From assembly GCA_963724135.1 (NCBI GenBank), contig CAVRTA010000004.1, forward strand, positions 1,116,001 to 1,180,000: DNA of 64,000 nucleotides, given 5' to 3'. Positions 17,813 to 26,823 of this stretch are shown here, piece after piece; positions within the stretch are counted from its first letter, which is position 1; every line of letters starts with the position of its first letter. The notes beneath the pieces were generated by a model. That model was not told where the DNA came from. It saw only the letters and a program-made list of their open reading frames with translations, and did not search any database. Origin of the DNA: DATLGB01 sp963724135 (GTDB taxonomy: Bacteria > Actinomycetota > Thermoleophilia > Solirubrobacterales > Solirubrobacteraceae). Made by a program: the position numbers and the translations under genes.

Positions 17813-18827
17813 GGACGAGCTCGGCGGCGCTCTCGACGCGGTTGCGCCCGGCCGCCTTGGCGCGGTAGAGCGCCTTGTCGGCGTCGCAGAAGACCGCCCC
17901 GTAGTCGAAGTCGCCGCCGTGACTGGCGGCCACCCCGAAGCTCATCGTCACCTCGGTCTCGGACTCGACCGCCTCGCGCAGCTGCTCGGCCAGCGCGAGT
18001 CCGCGCGCCTCGTCGGCGCCCGGAAGCAGCACCAGGAACTCCTCGCCGCCGATCCGGTAGACGAGGTCGAACGCGCGCAGCGTGTCGCGCAGCTGCCCGG
18101 CGACCGCCTTGAGTACCTCGTCGCCCTCGGCGTGACCGCGCGTGTCGTTGACGAGCTTGAAGTGGTCGATGTCGCCGACCATCACGGCGACGGGCAGCGA
18201 GTTGATGCGCGCCTGCTGGGCGAGCTCGTCCGCGCGGCGGTCGAGCGCCTTGCGGTTGAGCAGGCCGGTGAGCGGGTCGATCATCGCCTCGGCGCGGTGC
18301 TTGATGTCCGAGCGCATGAAGGTCGTCTGGAACATCGCCACGCCGATCATCAGCGCCGCCGGCGCGATCACGAGCGGCGGGTAGTCGAGGACCGCCTGCG
18401 GGCTGGTGCCGAAGGTGACGGCCAGCAGAACCACGAGGCCGATGCCGACGCCGAGCTGGATGCCGCGCATGGAGAAGCGCGCGGCCAGCGTGATGATCGG
18501 CAGCGTCAGCCACGCGAGGGTCGGCACCCCCACGTCCCCGGTGAGCACGCACGCCGCGCCGATGATCAGCTGCGAGCAGACGTAGGCGACGAACAGCCCC
18601 CACTCGGGGCGGCCCATGCGCGCGATGCGCAGGTCGGCGTAGTCGAAGATCAAGGCGGCCAGCGCGAGCGGGATCAGCGTCCAGAAGCCGAGCCACGGCC
18701 CCATCAGGACCAGGGCGACTGCCAGCACGGCGAACGTCCGGCGCCGGATCGGGCGCAGCACCTTGTCCATCTCGAGCATGCGCTCGCGGTCCACCCCATC
18801 GGGGAAGAGCCAGCTCCCTTGACCCAT
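17805..18827 (-). CDS. membrane GGDEF diguanylate cyclase
   Basis: 340 residues from ATG 18827. The N-terminal ~160 residues hold about five hydrophobic segments (from RRTFAVLAVALVLMGPWLGF). The C-terminal domain has VMVGDIDHFKLVNDTRGHAE and YRIGGEEFLVLLPG, an intact GGEEF active site, and ends with ADKALYRAKAAGRNRVE. It makes cyclic di-GMP from two GTP at the membrane. No GTP-inhibition RxxD motif was confirmed five residues before GGEEF. Confidence 0.9.
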   Translation of the reverse strand: MGQGSWLFPDGVDRERMLEMDKVLRPIRRRTFAVLAVALVLMGPWLGFWTLIPLALAALIFDYADLRIARMGRPEWGLFVAYVCSQLIIGAACVLTGDVGVPTLAWLTLPIITLAARFSMRGIQLGVGIGLVVLLAVTFGTSPQAVLDYPPLVIAPAALMIGVAMFQTTFMRSDIKHRAEAMIDPLTGLLNRKALDRRADELAQQARINSLPVAVMVGDIDHFKLVNDTRGHAEGDEVLKAVAGQLRDTLRAFDLVYRIGGEEFLVLLPGADEARGLALAEQLREAVESETEVTMSFGVAASHGGDFDYGAVFCDADKALYRAKAAGRNRVESAAELVLS

Positions 18828-18861
18828 AGACAGATCTATCGGCAAGGGAGCCGGGTTTGCC

Positions 18862-19293
18862 TTAGGTGGCCTGGACGCTTGGAGGAACGACCACCTCGGC
18901 GGGCTGAGTGAGCCGCCACGGGATCCCGGAGGGGTCGCGGAAGCCGACATCGACGCCGTAGAAGCGCTCCTCGGGCTCGCCGGTGAACTCGACGCCGCGC
19001 TCGCGGAGCCGCTCGTAGTCGCGCCGGCAATCGTCGGTCTGAATGATCCCGCCCATCATCCCGCCGAGCGCGAGCAGCTCGCGGATGCGCTCCACGACCT
19101 CGGGCGGGTGTGGGCCGGCGTGGGGCGGCATCAGGCCCACCTCGATGTCCTGGCCGGGCAGTGACAGCGTCAGCCAGCGGAAGTCCTCGCCGAACTCGAC
19201 GTCGCTGCGGACCTCGAACCCGAGCTTCTCGACATAGAAGTCGCGGGCCTCGTCCTGGTCGCGACAGAAAATCATCATGTGGGAGATCTGCAT
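18862..19293 (-). CDS. VOC (glyoxalase/bleomycin-resistance) superfamily protein
   Basis: 143 residues. HMMIFCRDQDEARDFYVEKL is the first beta-alpha-beta module, and GFRDPSGIPWRLTQ the usual C-terminal strand before the end. Probably a small-molecule-binding or detoxifying enzyme; the substrate is unknown. It follows an AraC-type regulator on the same strand 24 bases away, a pairing seen often in actinobacteria, so they are likely co-transcribed. Confidence 0.85.
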   Translation of the reverse strand: MQISHMMIFCRDQDEARDFYVEKLGFEVRSDVEFGEDFRWLTLSLPGQDIEVGLMPPHAGPHPPEVVERIRELLALGGMMGGIIQTDDCRRDYERLRERGVEFTGEPEERFYGVDVGFRDPSGIPWRLTQPAEVVVPPSVQAT

Positions 19294-19317
19294 GGGCGGC
19301 AGTCCATCACCCGCGGC

Positions 19318-19701
19318 TCAGGAGCGCTTCTCGAAAACGACCTTCCTCATGCACGACGGCACGCGGGACGGCTCGCGCCCTGAGCGGTAGGCGCTCGGGG
19401 AGACGCCGAGCCAGCGGCTGAAGGTCGCGCTGAAGCTCCCCAGCGACCGGAAGCCGACGTCGAGCGATATCTCCGTCACCGGCCGCCCGGTCTCACGCAG
19501 CAGAAAGCACGCACGTTCCATGCGCCGGGCGATCAGGTACTGGTGCGGGGTCGTGCCGTACGCCTCACGGAAGCAGCGCGTGAAATGGGTGGGGGAGACG
19601 TGAGCGCGCGCGGCGAGCGCCGCGACGTCCAGCGGATCGCAGTAGCGGCCGTCGGCGAGATCGCGGGCGCGGAGCAGGTGGCGGGCGAGATCGAGGTTCA
19701 C
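19318..19701 (-). CDS. AraC-family transcriptional regulator (DNA-binding domain only)
   Basis: 127 residues, so only the double helix-turn-helix domain without a ligand-binding domain. ALAARAHVSPTHFTRCFREA is the first HTH; ISLDVGFRSLGSFSATFSRW, followed by GVSPSAYR, is the second HTH and the AraC signature. It precedes the VOC gene and probably controls it. The ATG at 19701 gives the full domain. Confidence 0.88.
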   Translation of the reverse strand: MNLDLARHLLRARDLADGRYCDPLDVAALAARAHVSPTHFTRCFREAYGTTPHQYLIARRMERACFLLRETGRPVTEISLDVGFRSLGSFSATFSRWLGVSPSAYRSGREPSRVPSCMRKVVFEKRS

Positions 19702-19753
19702 GACATGAGGCCGGCCGGGGCAGCGAAAACGTAAGCCTCGCGTACCGGGGGCA

Positions 19754-19783
19754 TTGTCAGAGCGTGGGACTGCTGTGTAGTGT
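19754..19783 (+). promoter_or_regulatory. sigma70-like promoter for nfeD-stomatin operon
   Basis: TTGTCA (-35, 19754-19759), an 18-base spacer, TAGTGT (-10, 19778-19783), then 9 bases to the ATG at 19793. This is the clearest -35/-10 pair in the window and predicts a start site at or just before the initiation codon. Confidence 0.55.
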
Positions 19784-19792
19784 CGCGACGCT

Positions 19793-20218
19793 ATGGACGA
19801 CTGGGTCTACTGGCTGATCGCCGCTGTCATCCTCGGAATCGGGGAGACGGCGACGATGGCGTTCTTCCTTGCGCCCTTCGCGGGCGGCGCGCTGCTGGCC
19901 GCGCTGGTCAGCGGACTGGGCGCGGGGCTGGGCATCAGCCTGGCGGTGGCACTGGTCGTTTCGGTGGGGCTCCTGTTCGCCCTGCGGCCGCTGGCGCGGT
20001 CCCACAAGCGCATCCCGCCGAAGATCCGGACCGGCACCCACGCCCTGATCGGGCGCGAGGTGCTGGTGCTCGAGCGCATCGACCAGGATCATGGTCTGGT
20101 CAAGCTCGAAGGTGAGCACTGGTCGGCGCGCTCGTTCGTCGAGGGCCAGGTCTTCGAGCCGGGCGACCGCGTGTCGGTTGTCGAGATTCGGGGCGCTACG
20201 GCGCTCGTGACTGATTAA
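19793..20218 (+). CDS. NfeD-like membrane protein
   Basis: 141 residues. Two to three hydrophobic segments (residues 4-80), then a ~60-residue OB-fold domain with GREVLVLERIDQDHGLVKLE and GDRVSVVEIRGATALV, the NfeD layout. Short NfeD proteins act with the SPFH protein encoded next to them in membrane microdomains (family knowledge). Stomatin starts 30 bases downstream. Confidence 0.88.
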   Translation: MDDWVYWLIAAVILGIGETATMAFFLAPFAGGALLAALVSGLGAGLGISLAVALVVSVGLLFALRPLARSHKRIPPKIRTGTHALIGREVLVLERIDQDHGLVKLEGEHWSARSFVEGQVFEPGDRVSVVEIRGATALVTD

Positions 20219-20248
20219 GCCCATCCACACCTCCAGGAGGAACCACTC

Positions 20249-21319
20249 ATGAGCGGTGGCGTAGTCGCCCTGATCATCCTGATCCTGTTCGTTCTCTTCG
20301 TCGCCGGAGCCGGCGTGAAGATCGTCCCCCAGGCCAAGGCCGGCATAGTCGAGCGCCTCGGCCGCTACCAGAGGACGCTGGACCCGGGGCTTGCCCTGCT
20401 GGTCCCGTTCGTCGACCGCATGAGGCCGATGATCGACCTGCGCGAGCAGGTGGTCTCCTTCCCGCCGCAGCCGGTGATCACCGAGGACAACCTCGTCGTC
20501 GGGATCGACACCGTCATCTACTTCACGGTGACCGACCCGAAGGCGGCCACCTACGAGGTCGCCAACCCGCTGCAGGCGATCGAGCAGCTGACGGTCACCA
20601 CGCTGCGAAACGTGATCGGCGGCCTGACGCTGGAGGAGACGCTCACGAGTCGCGACCAGATCAACACCCAGCTTCGTGCCGTGCTCGACGAGGCCACCGG
20701 CCGCTGGGGCATCCGCGTCAACCGGGTCGAGCTCAAGTCGGTGGAGCCGCCCAGGACGGTGCAGGAGGCGATGGAGAAGCAGATGCGGGCCGAGCGCGAC
20801 CGCCGCGCGACGATCCTCACCGCCGAGGGCATCAAGCAGTCCTCGATCCTCACCGCCGAGGGCGAGAAGCAGTCGGCCGTGCTGAAGGCCGAGGGCGCCC
20901 GGACATCGGACATCCTGCGGGCCGAGGGCCAGGCGAAGGCGATCGAGACCGTCTTCCAGGCCATCCACGACGGCCAGCCCGACGAGGGCCTGCTCTCCTA
21001 TCAGTACCTGCAGATGCTCCCCCAGCTCGCGCGCGGCGACGCGAACAAGATCTTCGTGATCCCGAGCGAGTTCTCGCAGGCCCTGGGCGGCCTCGGCGGG
21101 GCGATCTCGCAGCTCGGCAACGGCGCCCCGGCGACGCCGCGGCCCAAGAAGTCCTCGGGCGCCGACGACGCGGCGGCCGCTGCCGCGGCGGACGCGGCCG
21201 CGGCGGCTGAGGCCGCCAGGCAGGCGTCTGAGGCCGCTGAGGGCGCGCAGAACCCGGCACTCGGCGACGCGCGCAGCCAAGGCCCGGACATCCCGCCGCC
21301 GCCGCCGACGGCGGCCTAG
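20249..21319 (+). CDS. SPFH/Band 7 (stomatin-like) membrane protein
   Basis: 356 residues. The N-terminal anchor ALIILILFVLFVAGAG is followed by the SPFH domain (VPQAKAGIVERLGRYQRTLD). Tandem helices carry repeats of ILTAEGIKQSS-type units (ILTAEG, VLKAEGA, ILRAEGQA), and the C-terminus is low-complexity Ala-rich and ends PPPPPTAA. It forms membrane scaffolds with NfeD. A strong AGGAGG at 20235-20240, 8 bases before ATG, marks the start. It is one of the few genes here with a perfect Shine-Dalgarno, as expected for an internal operon gene. Confidence 0.92.
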   Translation: MSGGVVALIILILFVLFVAGAGVKIVPQAKAGIVERLGRYQRTLDPGLALLVPFVDRMRPMIDLREQVVSFPPQPVITEDNLVVGIDTVIYFTVTDPKAATYEVANPLQAIEQLTVTTLRNVIGGLTLEETLTSRDQINTQLRAVLDEATGRWGIRVNRVELKSVEPPRTVQEAMEKQMRAERDRRATILTAEGIKQSSILTAEGEKQSAVLKAEGARTSDILRAEGQAKAIETVFQAIHDGQPDEGLLSYQYLQMLPQLARGDANKIFVIPSEFSQALGGLGGAISQLGNGAPATPRPKKSSGADDAAAAAAADAAAAAEAARQASEAAEGAQNPALGDARSQGPDIPPPPPTAA

Positions 21320-22569
21320 CGGCCCAGTCGCTCCAGCGTGGCGCCGAGCTGGAGCGCGATGATGCGGGCCCGGCCGATCTCGAAGCGCGAGAACGGCCGG
21401 CCCGCGGCGCTGTAGGCCTCGAACAGCCCGATCGCGCGTCCGGCGCAGCTGATCGGGAGCATCAGCAGCGAGCGGTATCCGAGCTCCCGGAGCAGCTCGA
21501 CCTCCGCCGGGTCGGCCTCGGGGTCGGTGACGTGGATCTGGACGGTGTCCTGCTCGCGCAGCAGGCGCTCGGTCTCCGGGTAGTCGGCGATGCGGAAGCG
21601 CTGCTCGCCGCGGTCGGGCCCGCCGCGGCCCACCACCACGAGCTCGTCGGCGTCGATCATCGAGATCAGCACCTCGTCGGCGCCGAGCTCGGCCTGGATC
21701 GCCTCCACCGCCTCCGCCAGCCCGCCGTAGTCGGTCGCCTCGGACAGCTTCCAGCTCAGCCACTGCAGGCGGCCGTCGCGCGCGAGCGCGTCGGGCCGGG
21801 TCGCGCCCGTCACCGACATCGCGGCCGAGGACGTGCAGATGTGCGCCGCCTCAGCATCGACGGCGACCCAGGGGCGGGCGGGACGGCCGATCGCGTAGCC
21901 CTGTGCGTAGGCGACGTCGAGATCGGCGAGCCGCTCGACGTCGGCGAGATCCTCGACGCCCTCGGCGCAGATCGTGATGCCGAGCTCGCGCCCGTAGCCG
22001 ACCAGCGAGGCGACGAGCGCCGTCTTGGCCGGGTCGGTGCGGACGCGGTGCACGAGCGCGCGGTCGAGCTTGAGGACGTCCGGCGCCACCATCATCAGCT
22101 CGCGCAGCCCCGCGTAGTCGGAGCCGGCGAGGTCGACCGCGAGCCGGGCCCCGCGCCCCCGCAGGTCCTGGCGCACCGCGCGCAGCCGTGCCTCGTCGGC
22201 GGCCGCCCCGTGGCCGGTGAGCTCGATCACGACGCTGTCGAGGCGGTCGGGCAGCGCGCGCCCGACCTCGGGCGAGACGAGCCCGCTCGCCGACAGGTTG
22301 ACCGCGAGGAACGCGCCGAACGGGCGGCGGGGCACGTCCAGGGCGCACTGCAGCGCGTGCGCCTCCAGGCGCGCGCCCATCCCGAAGCGGTGCGCCTGCT
22401 CGAACCATGAGGCGACGTCGCGGGTGCCGCGCATGAACCGCGACAGCGCCTCGTAACCCACCACCAGGCCGGTGCGCAGGTCGACGATCGGCTGGAACAG
22501 CGGCGCCAGCTCGTCGCGCTCGATGGCCGCTTCGATCTCGTCCCGGGCCTGCACGGTGCCGCGTAGCAT
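21316..22569 (-). CDS. EAL-domain protein with C-terminal GAF domain, EAL partly degenerate
   Basis: 417 residues. The EAL domain (10-240) has GYEALSRF, NLSASGL, VLKLDRALV, CAEGVED and QGYAIGRP. The metal-binding DDFG region reads VDLAGSDYAGL, so the second Asp is Leu. The C-terminal ~150 residues look like a GAF domain (EAVEAIQAELGADEVLISMI). It may bind rather than cleave cyclic di-GMP. The ATG lies 9 bases from the divergent ffh start. The stop overlaps the stomatin stop. Confidence 0.85.
   Translation of the reverse strand: MLRGTVQARDEIEAAIERDELAPLFQPIVDLRTGLVVGYEALSRFMRGTRDVASWFEQAHRFGMGARLEAHALQCALDVPRRPFGAFLAVNLSASGLVSPEVGRALPDRLDSVVIELTGHGAAADEARLRAVRQDLRGRGARLAVDLAGSDYAGLRELMMVAPDVLKLDRALVHRVRTDPAKTALVASLVGYGRELGITICAEGVEDLADVERLADLDVAYAQGYAIGRPARPWVAVDAEAAHICTSSAAMSVTGATRPDALARDGRLQWLSWKLSEATDYGGLAEAVEAIQAELGADEVLISMIDADELVVVGRGGPDRGEQRFRIADYPETERLLREQDTVQIHVTDPEADPAEVELLRELGYRSLLMLPISCAGRAIGLFEAYSAAGRPFSRFEIGRARIIALQLGATLERLGR
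22564..22569 (+). promoter_or_regulatory. TAGCAT -10-like box before ffh
   Basis: TAGCAT, 9 bases, ATG 22579. It overlaps the ATG of the divergent EAL gene (22567-22569 on the other strand), so transcription of the two may interfere. Confidence 0.35.
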
Positions 22570-22578
22570 GACCCTTCC

Positions 22579-23915
22579 ATGTTCGACTCCCTGTCCGAAA
22601 AACTTCAGGGCGCGCTCTCCGGAGTGCGCGGCCGCGGTGCGCTGACGGACGAGGACATCGCCAAGGCGATGCGCGAGATCCGCCTCGCGCTGCTCGAGGC
22701 GGACGTCAACTTCAAGGTCGTCAAGCAGTTCACCGCGGCGGTCAAGGAGCGGGCGTCCGGGGTCGAGGTGACCAAGCAGCTCAACCCCGGCCAGCAGGTC
22801 GTCAAGATCGTCGACGAGGAGCTGACGAAGCTGATGGGCGGCCAGGCCGCCGGCATCACGTTCTCGCCGCGGCCGCCGACGGTGATCCTGATGGCGGGCC
22901 TCCAGGGCTCGGGCAAGACGACGGCCACGGCGAAGCTCGCAAAGCACCTGTACGAGCAGCACGGGTCCTCGGTAGCGGTGGCGGCGTGCGACGTCTACCG
23001 GCCGGCGGCGGTCGAGCAGCTCGTCAAGGTGGGCGGCCAGGCGGGCGCGACGGTCTACGAGCAGGGCACCGACACGCGACCCGGTCGAGATCGCCCGGTG
23101 GGCGCGCGAGCAGGCGGTGCGCGACGGCAAGGACGTCCTCATCGTCGACACGTCGGGCCGCCTGCACGTCGACCAGGAGCTGATGAAGGAGCTGGCCGAG
23201 ATCAAGAAGGCGGTCAAGCCGCACACCGTGCTGCTCGTCGTCGACGCGATGACGGGCCAGGACGCGGTCAACGTCGCCGAGCAGTTCGCCGAGGTCGCCG
23301 ATTTCGACGGCGTCGATGATGTCCAAGCTCGACGGCGACGCGCGCGGCGGCGCGGCGCTGAGCGGTCAAGCAGGTCACCGGCAAGCCGATCATGTTCGCC
23401 TCCACGGGCGAGAAGCTCGGCGACTTCGAGCCCTTCCATCCCGATCGCATGGCGCAGCGGATCCTGGGGATGGGCGACGTGCTGTCGTTCATCGAGAAGG
23501 CCGAGCGCCAGGTCGACGAGGACGAGGCCAAGGAGCTCGAGGCCAAGCTGCGCCGCAACGAGTTCGACCTCGACGACTTCCTCGATCAGCTCAAGAAGAT
23601 CCGCCGCATGGGACCGCTCACCTCGCTGCTGGGGATGATCCCGGGGCTCGCCGGGCACCAGATGCGCAACCTCAAGGTCGACGAGAAGCGAGTTCGACCG
23701 CATCGAGGCGATCATCCTGTCGATGACCCGCGAGGAGCGGCGCAAGCCCGACATCGTCAACGGGCGCCGGCGCAAGCGGATCGCCAACGGCTCCGGCACG
23801 TCCGTCCAGCAGGTCTCGCAGCTGATCAAGCAGTTCGGCGAGATGCGCCGGATGATGCGCGGGCTCCAGCAGGGCAAGATGCCCGACCTCGGCGCCATGA
23901 TGCGCGGGTCGCTAG
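22579..23915 (+). CDS. ffh: signal recognition particle protein Ffh (five indels)
   Basis: 443 residues after removing five single bases at about 23077, 23314, 23364, 23689 and 23904. N-domain MFDSLSEKLQGALSGVRGRG, G1 LMAGLQGSGKTTATAKLAKH, DVYRPAAVEQL, IVDTSGRLHVDQELM, and MSKLDGDARGGAALS. The Met-rich M domain (MRRMMRGLQQGKMPDLGAMM) binds SRP RNA and signal peptides. It partners FtsY. With all five repairs the reading ends MMRGR at TAG 23913-23915. Being essential, it is unlikely to be a real pseudogene. Confidence 0.88.
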
Positions 23916-23931
23916 CCTCCTCTCGTCGCTT

Positions 23932-24174
23932 ATGGCTGTGGCAATGCGTCTCACCCGTGTCGGTGGCAAGAAGGACCCCGTGTGGCGGGTCGTCGTCGCC
24001 GACTCCCGCGCGCCGCGCGACGGGCGCTTCATCGAGACGATCGGGCGCTACAACGCGCAGACCGACCCGTCGACGGTGGTGCTCGACGAGGAGCGCGTCC
24101 GCTACTGGCTGCGCCACGGCGCGCAGCCGTCCGACACGGTCAAGAAGCTGCTCCGCATCCAGGGCATCTCCTAA
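23932..24174 (+). CDS. rpsP: 30S ribosomal protein S16
   Basis: 80 residues from ATG 23932 (MAVAMRLTRVGGKKDPVWRV). RAPRDGRFIETIGRYNAQTD is the S16 signature region. It starts 16 bases after the repaired ffh stop, in the common ffh-rpsP-khpA-rimM-trmD-rplS order. TAGCCT at 23913-23918 lies 13 bases upstream. Confidence 0.95.
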   Translation: MAVAMRLTRVGGKKDPVWRVVVADSRAPRDGRFIETIGRYNAQTDPSTVVLDEERVRYWLRHGAQPSDTVKKLLRIQGIS

Positions 24175-24185
24175 GGGCGCCGGTG

Positions 24186-24422
24186 ATGCCGCGGGATCTG
24201 CTCGAGTACCTCGCCAAGGCGCTCGTGGACAAGCCCGAGGCCGTCAAGGTCGAGTCCTTCGACGACGACGACGGCGCGCTCGTGCTTGAGTTGTCGGTTG
24301 ACGAGGATGACTACGGACACGTCATCGGGCGCGGCGGGCGAACCGCCTCGGCGCTCCGGACGGTCGTCAAGGCCGCCGGGTCCCGGCAGGACAGGCGCGT
24401 CCTCGTCGACATCGTCGACTGA
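24186..24422 (+). CDS. khpA: KH-domain RNA-binding protein KhpA
   Basis: 78 residues. DDYGHVIGRGGRTASALRTV is the type II KH GxxG loop (here GRGG). The N-terminus LLEYLAKALVDKPEAVKVES fits KhpA/YlqC. It is a small RNA chaperone located between rpsP and rimM as usual. Confidence 0.92.
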   Translation: MPRDLLEYLAKALVDKPEAVKVESFDDDDGALVLELSVDEDDYGHVIGRGGRTASALRTVVKAAGSRQDRRVLVDIVD

Positions 24423-24854
24423 GGTCGGGCGCGTCGGGCGCCCGCACGGCCTCGACGGGTCCTTCTACGTCGCGCGGCCCGAGCCGGGCGTGCTGGCGGC
24501 CGGGGTGGAGACCTCGCTGGGTGCGATCGTGAACGTCCGCGGCACCGCGGAGCGGCCGATCGTGCGCTCGCGGGCGTGGACTCGCGCGCGGCGGCCGAGG
24601 CGCTGCGCGGCGAGCCGCTGCTCGCCGAGATGACGCTGGCGGAGGGCGAGTGGTGGGCGAAGGACCTGGTGGGGCTGCGCGTCGTCGACGGGGACCGCGA
24701 GGTCGGCGTGGTCGAGCGCGTCGTCGCGTATCCCTCCTGCGAGGTGCTCGTCGTCGGCGACCTCCTCGTCCCGCTGATCGACGACGCCGTGCGCGACGTC
24801 GACATCGAGCGGGGAGTGGTCGACGTCTCCCTGGAGTTCCTCGATGCACGCTGA
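24421..24854 (+). CDS. rimM: 16S rRNA processing protein RimM (one indel, start unresolved)
   Basis: About 144 residues. VGRVGRPHGLDGSFYVARPE is the RimM N-terminal motif, and EWWAKDLVGLRVVDGDREVG begins the PRC-barrel. It assists maturation of the 30S head near S19. A wobble base is missing at about 24565 (Arg CG-), joining the two halves. No ATG/GTG/TTG precedes EVGRVGRPHG in frame at the khpA stop, so the start coordinate is the first conserved codon rather than a proven initiator. Its stop overlaps the trmD ATG. Confidence 0.8.
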
Positions 24855-25518
24855 CGTCTTCACGCTGTTCCCGGACTGGTTCGACTGGTTCCGCGGCCAG
24901 CGCCACGTGCGCAACGCGGTCGCGCTCGGCTCGTCGCTGGACGCGGTCGACTACCGCGAGACGACGACGCTGTCCGGCAGATCCGTCGACGACACGCCGT
25001 TCGGCGGCGGGGCGGGGATGGTGCTGCGCGTGGACGTGGTCGATTGGGCGCTGCAGGCGCGCTACGGCGTCGATCCGGTGCAGCTGCGCTCTCAGCGGCG
25101 GGTGATCGCGCTCACGCCGGGCGGCCGCGTGCTCGACGAGGAGCTCGTGTGCGAGCTCGCCGAAGAGCCGGAGCTGACGCTGCTGTGCGGGCGCTACGAG
25201 GGCTTCGACGAGCGCATCCTCGAGCACTTCTGCACGGACCGGGTGTCGATCGGGCGCTACGTGCTGGCGGGCGGGGAGCTGGCGGCGATGGTGCTGCTCG
25301 ACGCGGTGTTCCGCAAGCTGCCGGGCGCGCTGGGCGACGATGCATCGGCGCACGAGGAGTCGTTCTCGGCCGCTCTGGACGGGCTGCCGGAGTACCCGCA
25401 TTACACGCGCCCCGCCGAGTACCGAGGCTGGCAGGTACCGGAGGTGCTTTTAGGCGGGCATCATGCGCGCATCGAAGAGTGGAGGCGCGAGCAGTCGCGG
25501 AACCGGTCGCTAGAGTGA
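24844..25518 (+). CDS. trmD: tRNA (guanine(37)-N1)-methyltransferase TrmD
   Basis: 224 residues, intact. HADVFTLFPDWFDWF is the start, and DDTPFGGGAGMVLRVD, LCGRYEGFDERILEH and SIGRYVLAGGELAAMVLLDA form the SPOUT trefoil-knot SAM site. It methylates G37 of tRNAs reading CNN codons to prevent frameshifting. It overlaps rimM by 11 bases. This frame is clean although its neighbours carry indels. Confidence 0.95.
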   Translation: MHADVFTLFPDWFDWFRGQRHVRNAVALGSSLDAVDYRETTTLSGRSVDDTPFGGGAGMVLRVDVVDWALQARYGVDPVQLRSQRRVIALTPGGRVLDEELVCELAEEPELTLLCGRYEGFDERILEHFCTDRVSIGRYVLAGGELAAMVLLDAVFRKLPGALGDDASAHEESFSAALDGLPEYPHYTRPAEYRGWQVPEVLLGGHHARIEEWRREQSRNRSLE

Positions 25519-25563
25519 GCGGCCGCCCGCGCAGGCCTCGCTTGCAGCGGGTTCTTTCTCGCC

Positions 25564-26163
25564 ATGAGCACCGTCATCGACAGCCTCGAGCGCCAGCAGC
25601 TGCGGCGCGTTCCGCAGTTCGCTGCCGGCGATCGGGTGCGCGTGCACTTCCAGGTCGTCGAGGGCACGCGCCGCCGCACCCAGGTCTTCGAGGGCGTGGT
25701 GATCAAGCGCCAGGGCGCCGGCGTGCGCGAGACCTTCACGGTCCGCAAGCAGTCCTTCGGCGTCGGCGTGGAGCGCACGTTCCCCCTGCACTCGCCGAAG
25801 ATCGAGAAGATCGAGGTCGCCGCTCGCGGCGACGTCCGGCGCGCCAAGCTCTACTACCTGCGCGGGCGTGTCGGCAAGCGCGCCCGCGTCCGCGAGCGTC
25901 GCTACGTCGGGCCGGAGGAGATCGTCGAGGGCGGCCTGCTCACGATCGAGGCGACCGACGCCGAGGGCCACACCGCGGCGGAGCCCGAGATGGTCGAGGA
26001 GGCCGCGGTCGCCGCCGAGGTTCCGGTCGAGGAGACCGAGCCGGCCGCCGCCGAGGAGTCGCCCGCCGCCGAGGAGTCGCCCGCCGAGGAGTCGCCGGCC
26101 TCCGACGAGGAGCCTGCGCCCGATCCGCCCGCGGCCGACCCTGAGGGTCAAGAGCCGGTCTGA
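25564..26163 (+). CDS. rplS: 50S ribosomal protein L19 with long acidic C-terminal extension
   Basis: 199 residues against the usual ~115. Residues 1-115 are normal L19 (IDSLERQQLRRVPQFAAGD, RRTQVFEGVVIKRQGAG, KLYYLRGRVGKRARVRER). The extra ~80 residues are almost all Glu/Ala/Pro with repeated EESPA units (e.g. PAAEESPAEESPASDEEP). Such tails are presumably flexible and surface-exposed on the 50S. Follows trmD by 45 bases. Confidence 0.93.
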   Translation: MSTVIDSLERQQLRRVPQFAAGDRVRVHFQVVEGTRRRTQVFEGVVIKRQGAGVRETFTVRKQSFGVGVERTFPLHSPKIEKIEVAARGDVRRAKLYYLRGRVGKRARVRERRYVGPEEIVEGGLLTIEATDAEGHTAAEPEMVEEAAVAAEVPVEETEPAAAEESPAAEESPAEESPASDEEPAPDPPAADPEGQEPV

Positions 26164-26178
26164 CCCCGGCGGCGCGCC

Positions 26179-26792
26179 GTGTGGGGTCTGAAGAAGCCTG
26201 AGTCGACGGCCGGCTCGCTGCTCGAGCTGGTGATGATCGTCGCGGTCGCGCTCGGCCTCGCGCTCGGCATCCAGAAGTTCCTGATCAAGCCCTACCGGAT
26301 CCCGAGCGAGTCGATGGTCCCGACCCTGAAGGTCGGCCAGCGCGTGCTCGTCAACCGCATCGGCCACGCCTTCTCCAAGCCCTCCGTCGGCGACGTCGTC
26401 GTCTTCCACCCGCCCAAGGGCGCCGAGTCGGCGCAGTGCGGCGTCGCGCACCCGCGCGAGTCGGTGTGCCCGGAGTCGGTCAACGCGAAGGACGACGTCA
26501 ACTTCATCAAGCGCGTCGTCGCCGGGCCGGGCGACACGATCGCCGTCGAGGGCGGGCACGTCGATCCTCAACGGCAAGGAGCAGGAGGAGCCGTTCATCG
26601 CGCCCTGCGACCCCGGCGGCGGCTGCAACTTCCCGCGCGCCGATCACGATTCCCGCCGGGCAGTACTTCATGATGGGCGACAACCGTGGGTCCTCCGACG
26701 ACAGCCGCTACTGGGGACCCGTCCCCGACGACTGGATCATCGGCGGAGCCTTCGCCACCTACTGGCCTCCCGGCCGCATCGGACTGCTCTAG
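26179..26792 (+). CDS. lepB: signal peptidase I (two indels)
   Basis: 203 residues after repair, from GTG 26179. One N-terminal transmembrane helix (LVMIVAVALGLALGI) precedes YRIPSESMVPTLKVGQ with the catalytic Ser, FIKRVVAGPGD with the general-base Lys, and the signature FMMGDNRGSSDDSRYWGPVP. It removes signal peptides on the outer membrane face, including those of the many secreted proteins here. Extra wobble bases at 26562-26563 (GTC/GTG) and 26641-26642 (GCC/GCG) break the frame. Confidence 0.88.
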
Positions 26793-26823
26793 TTTCGAGC
26801 CCGATGGGGGCGAGGAGCTGACG

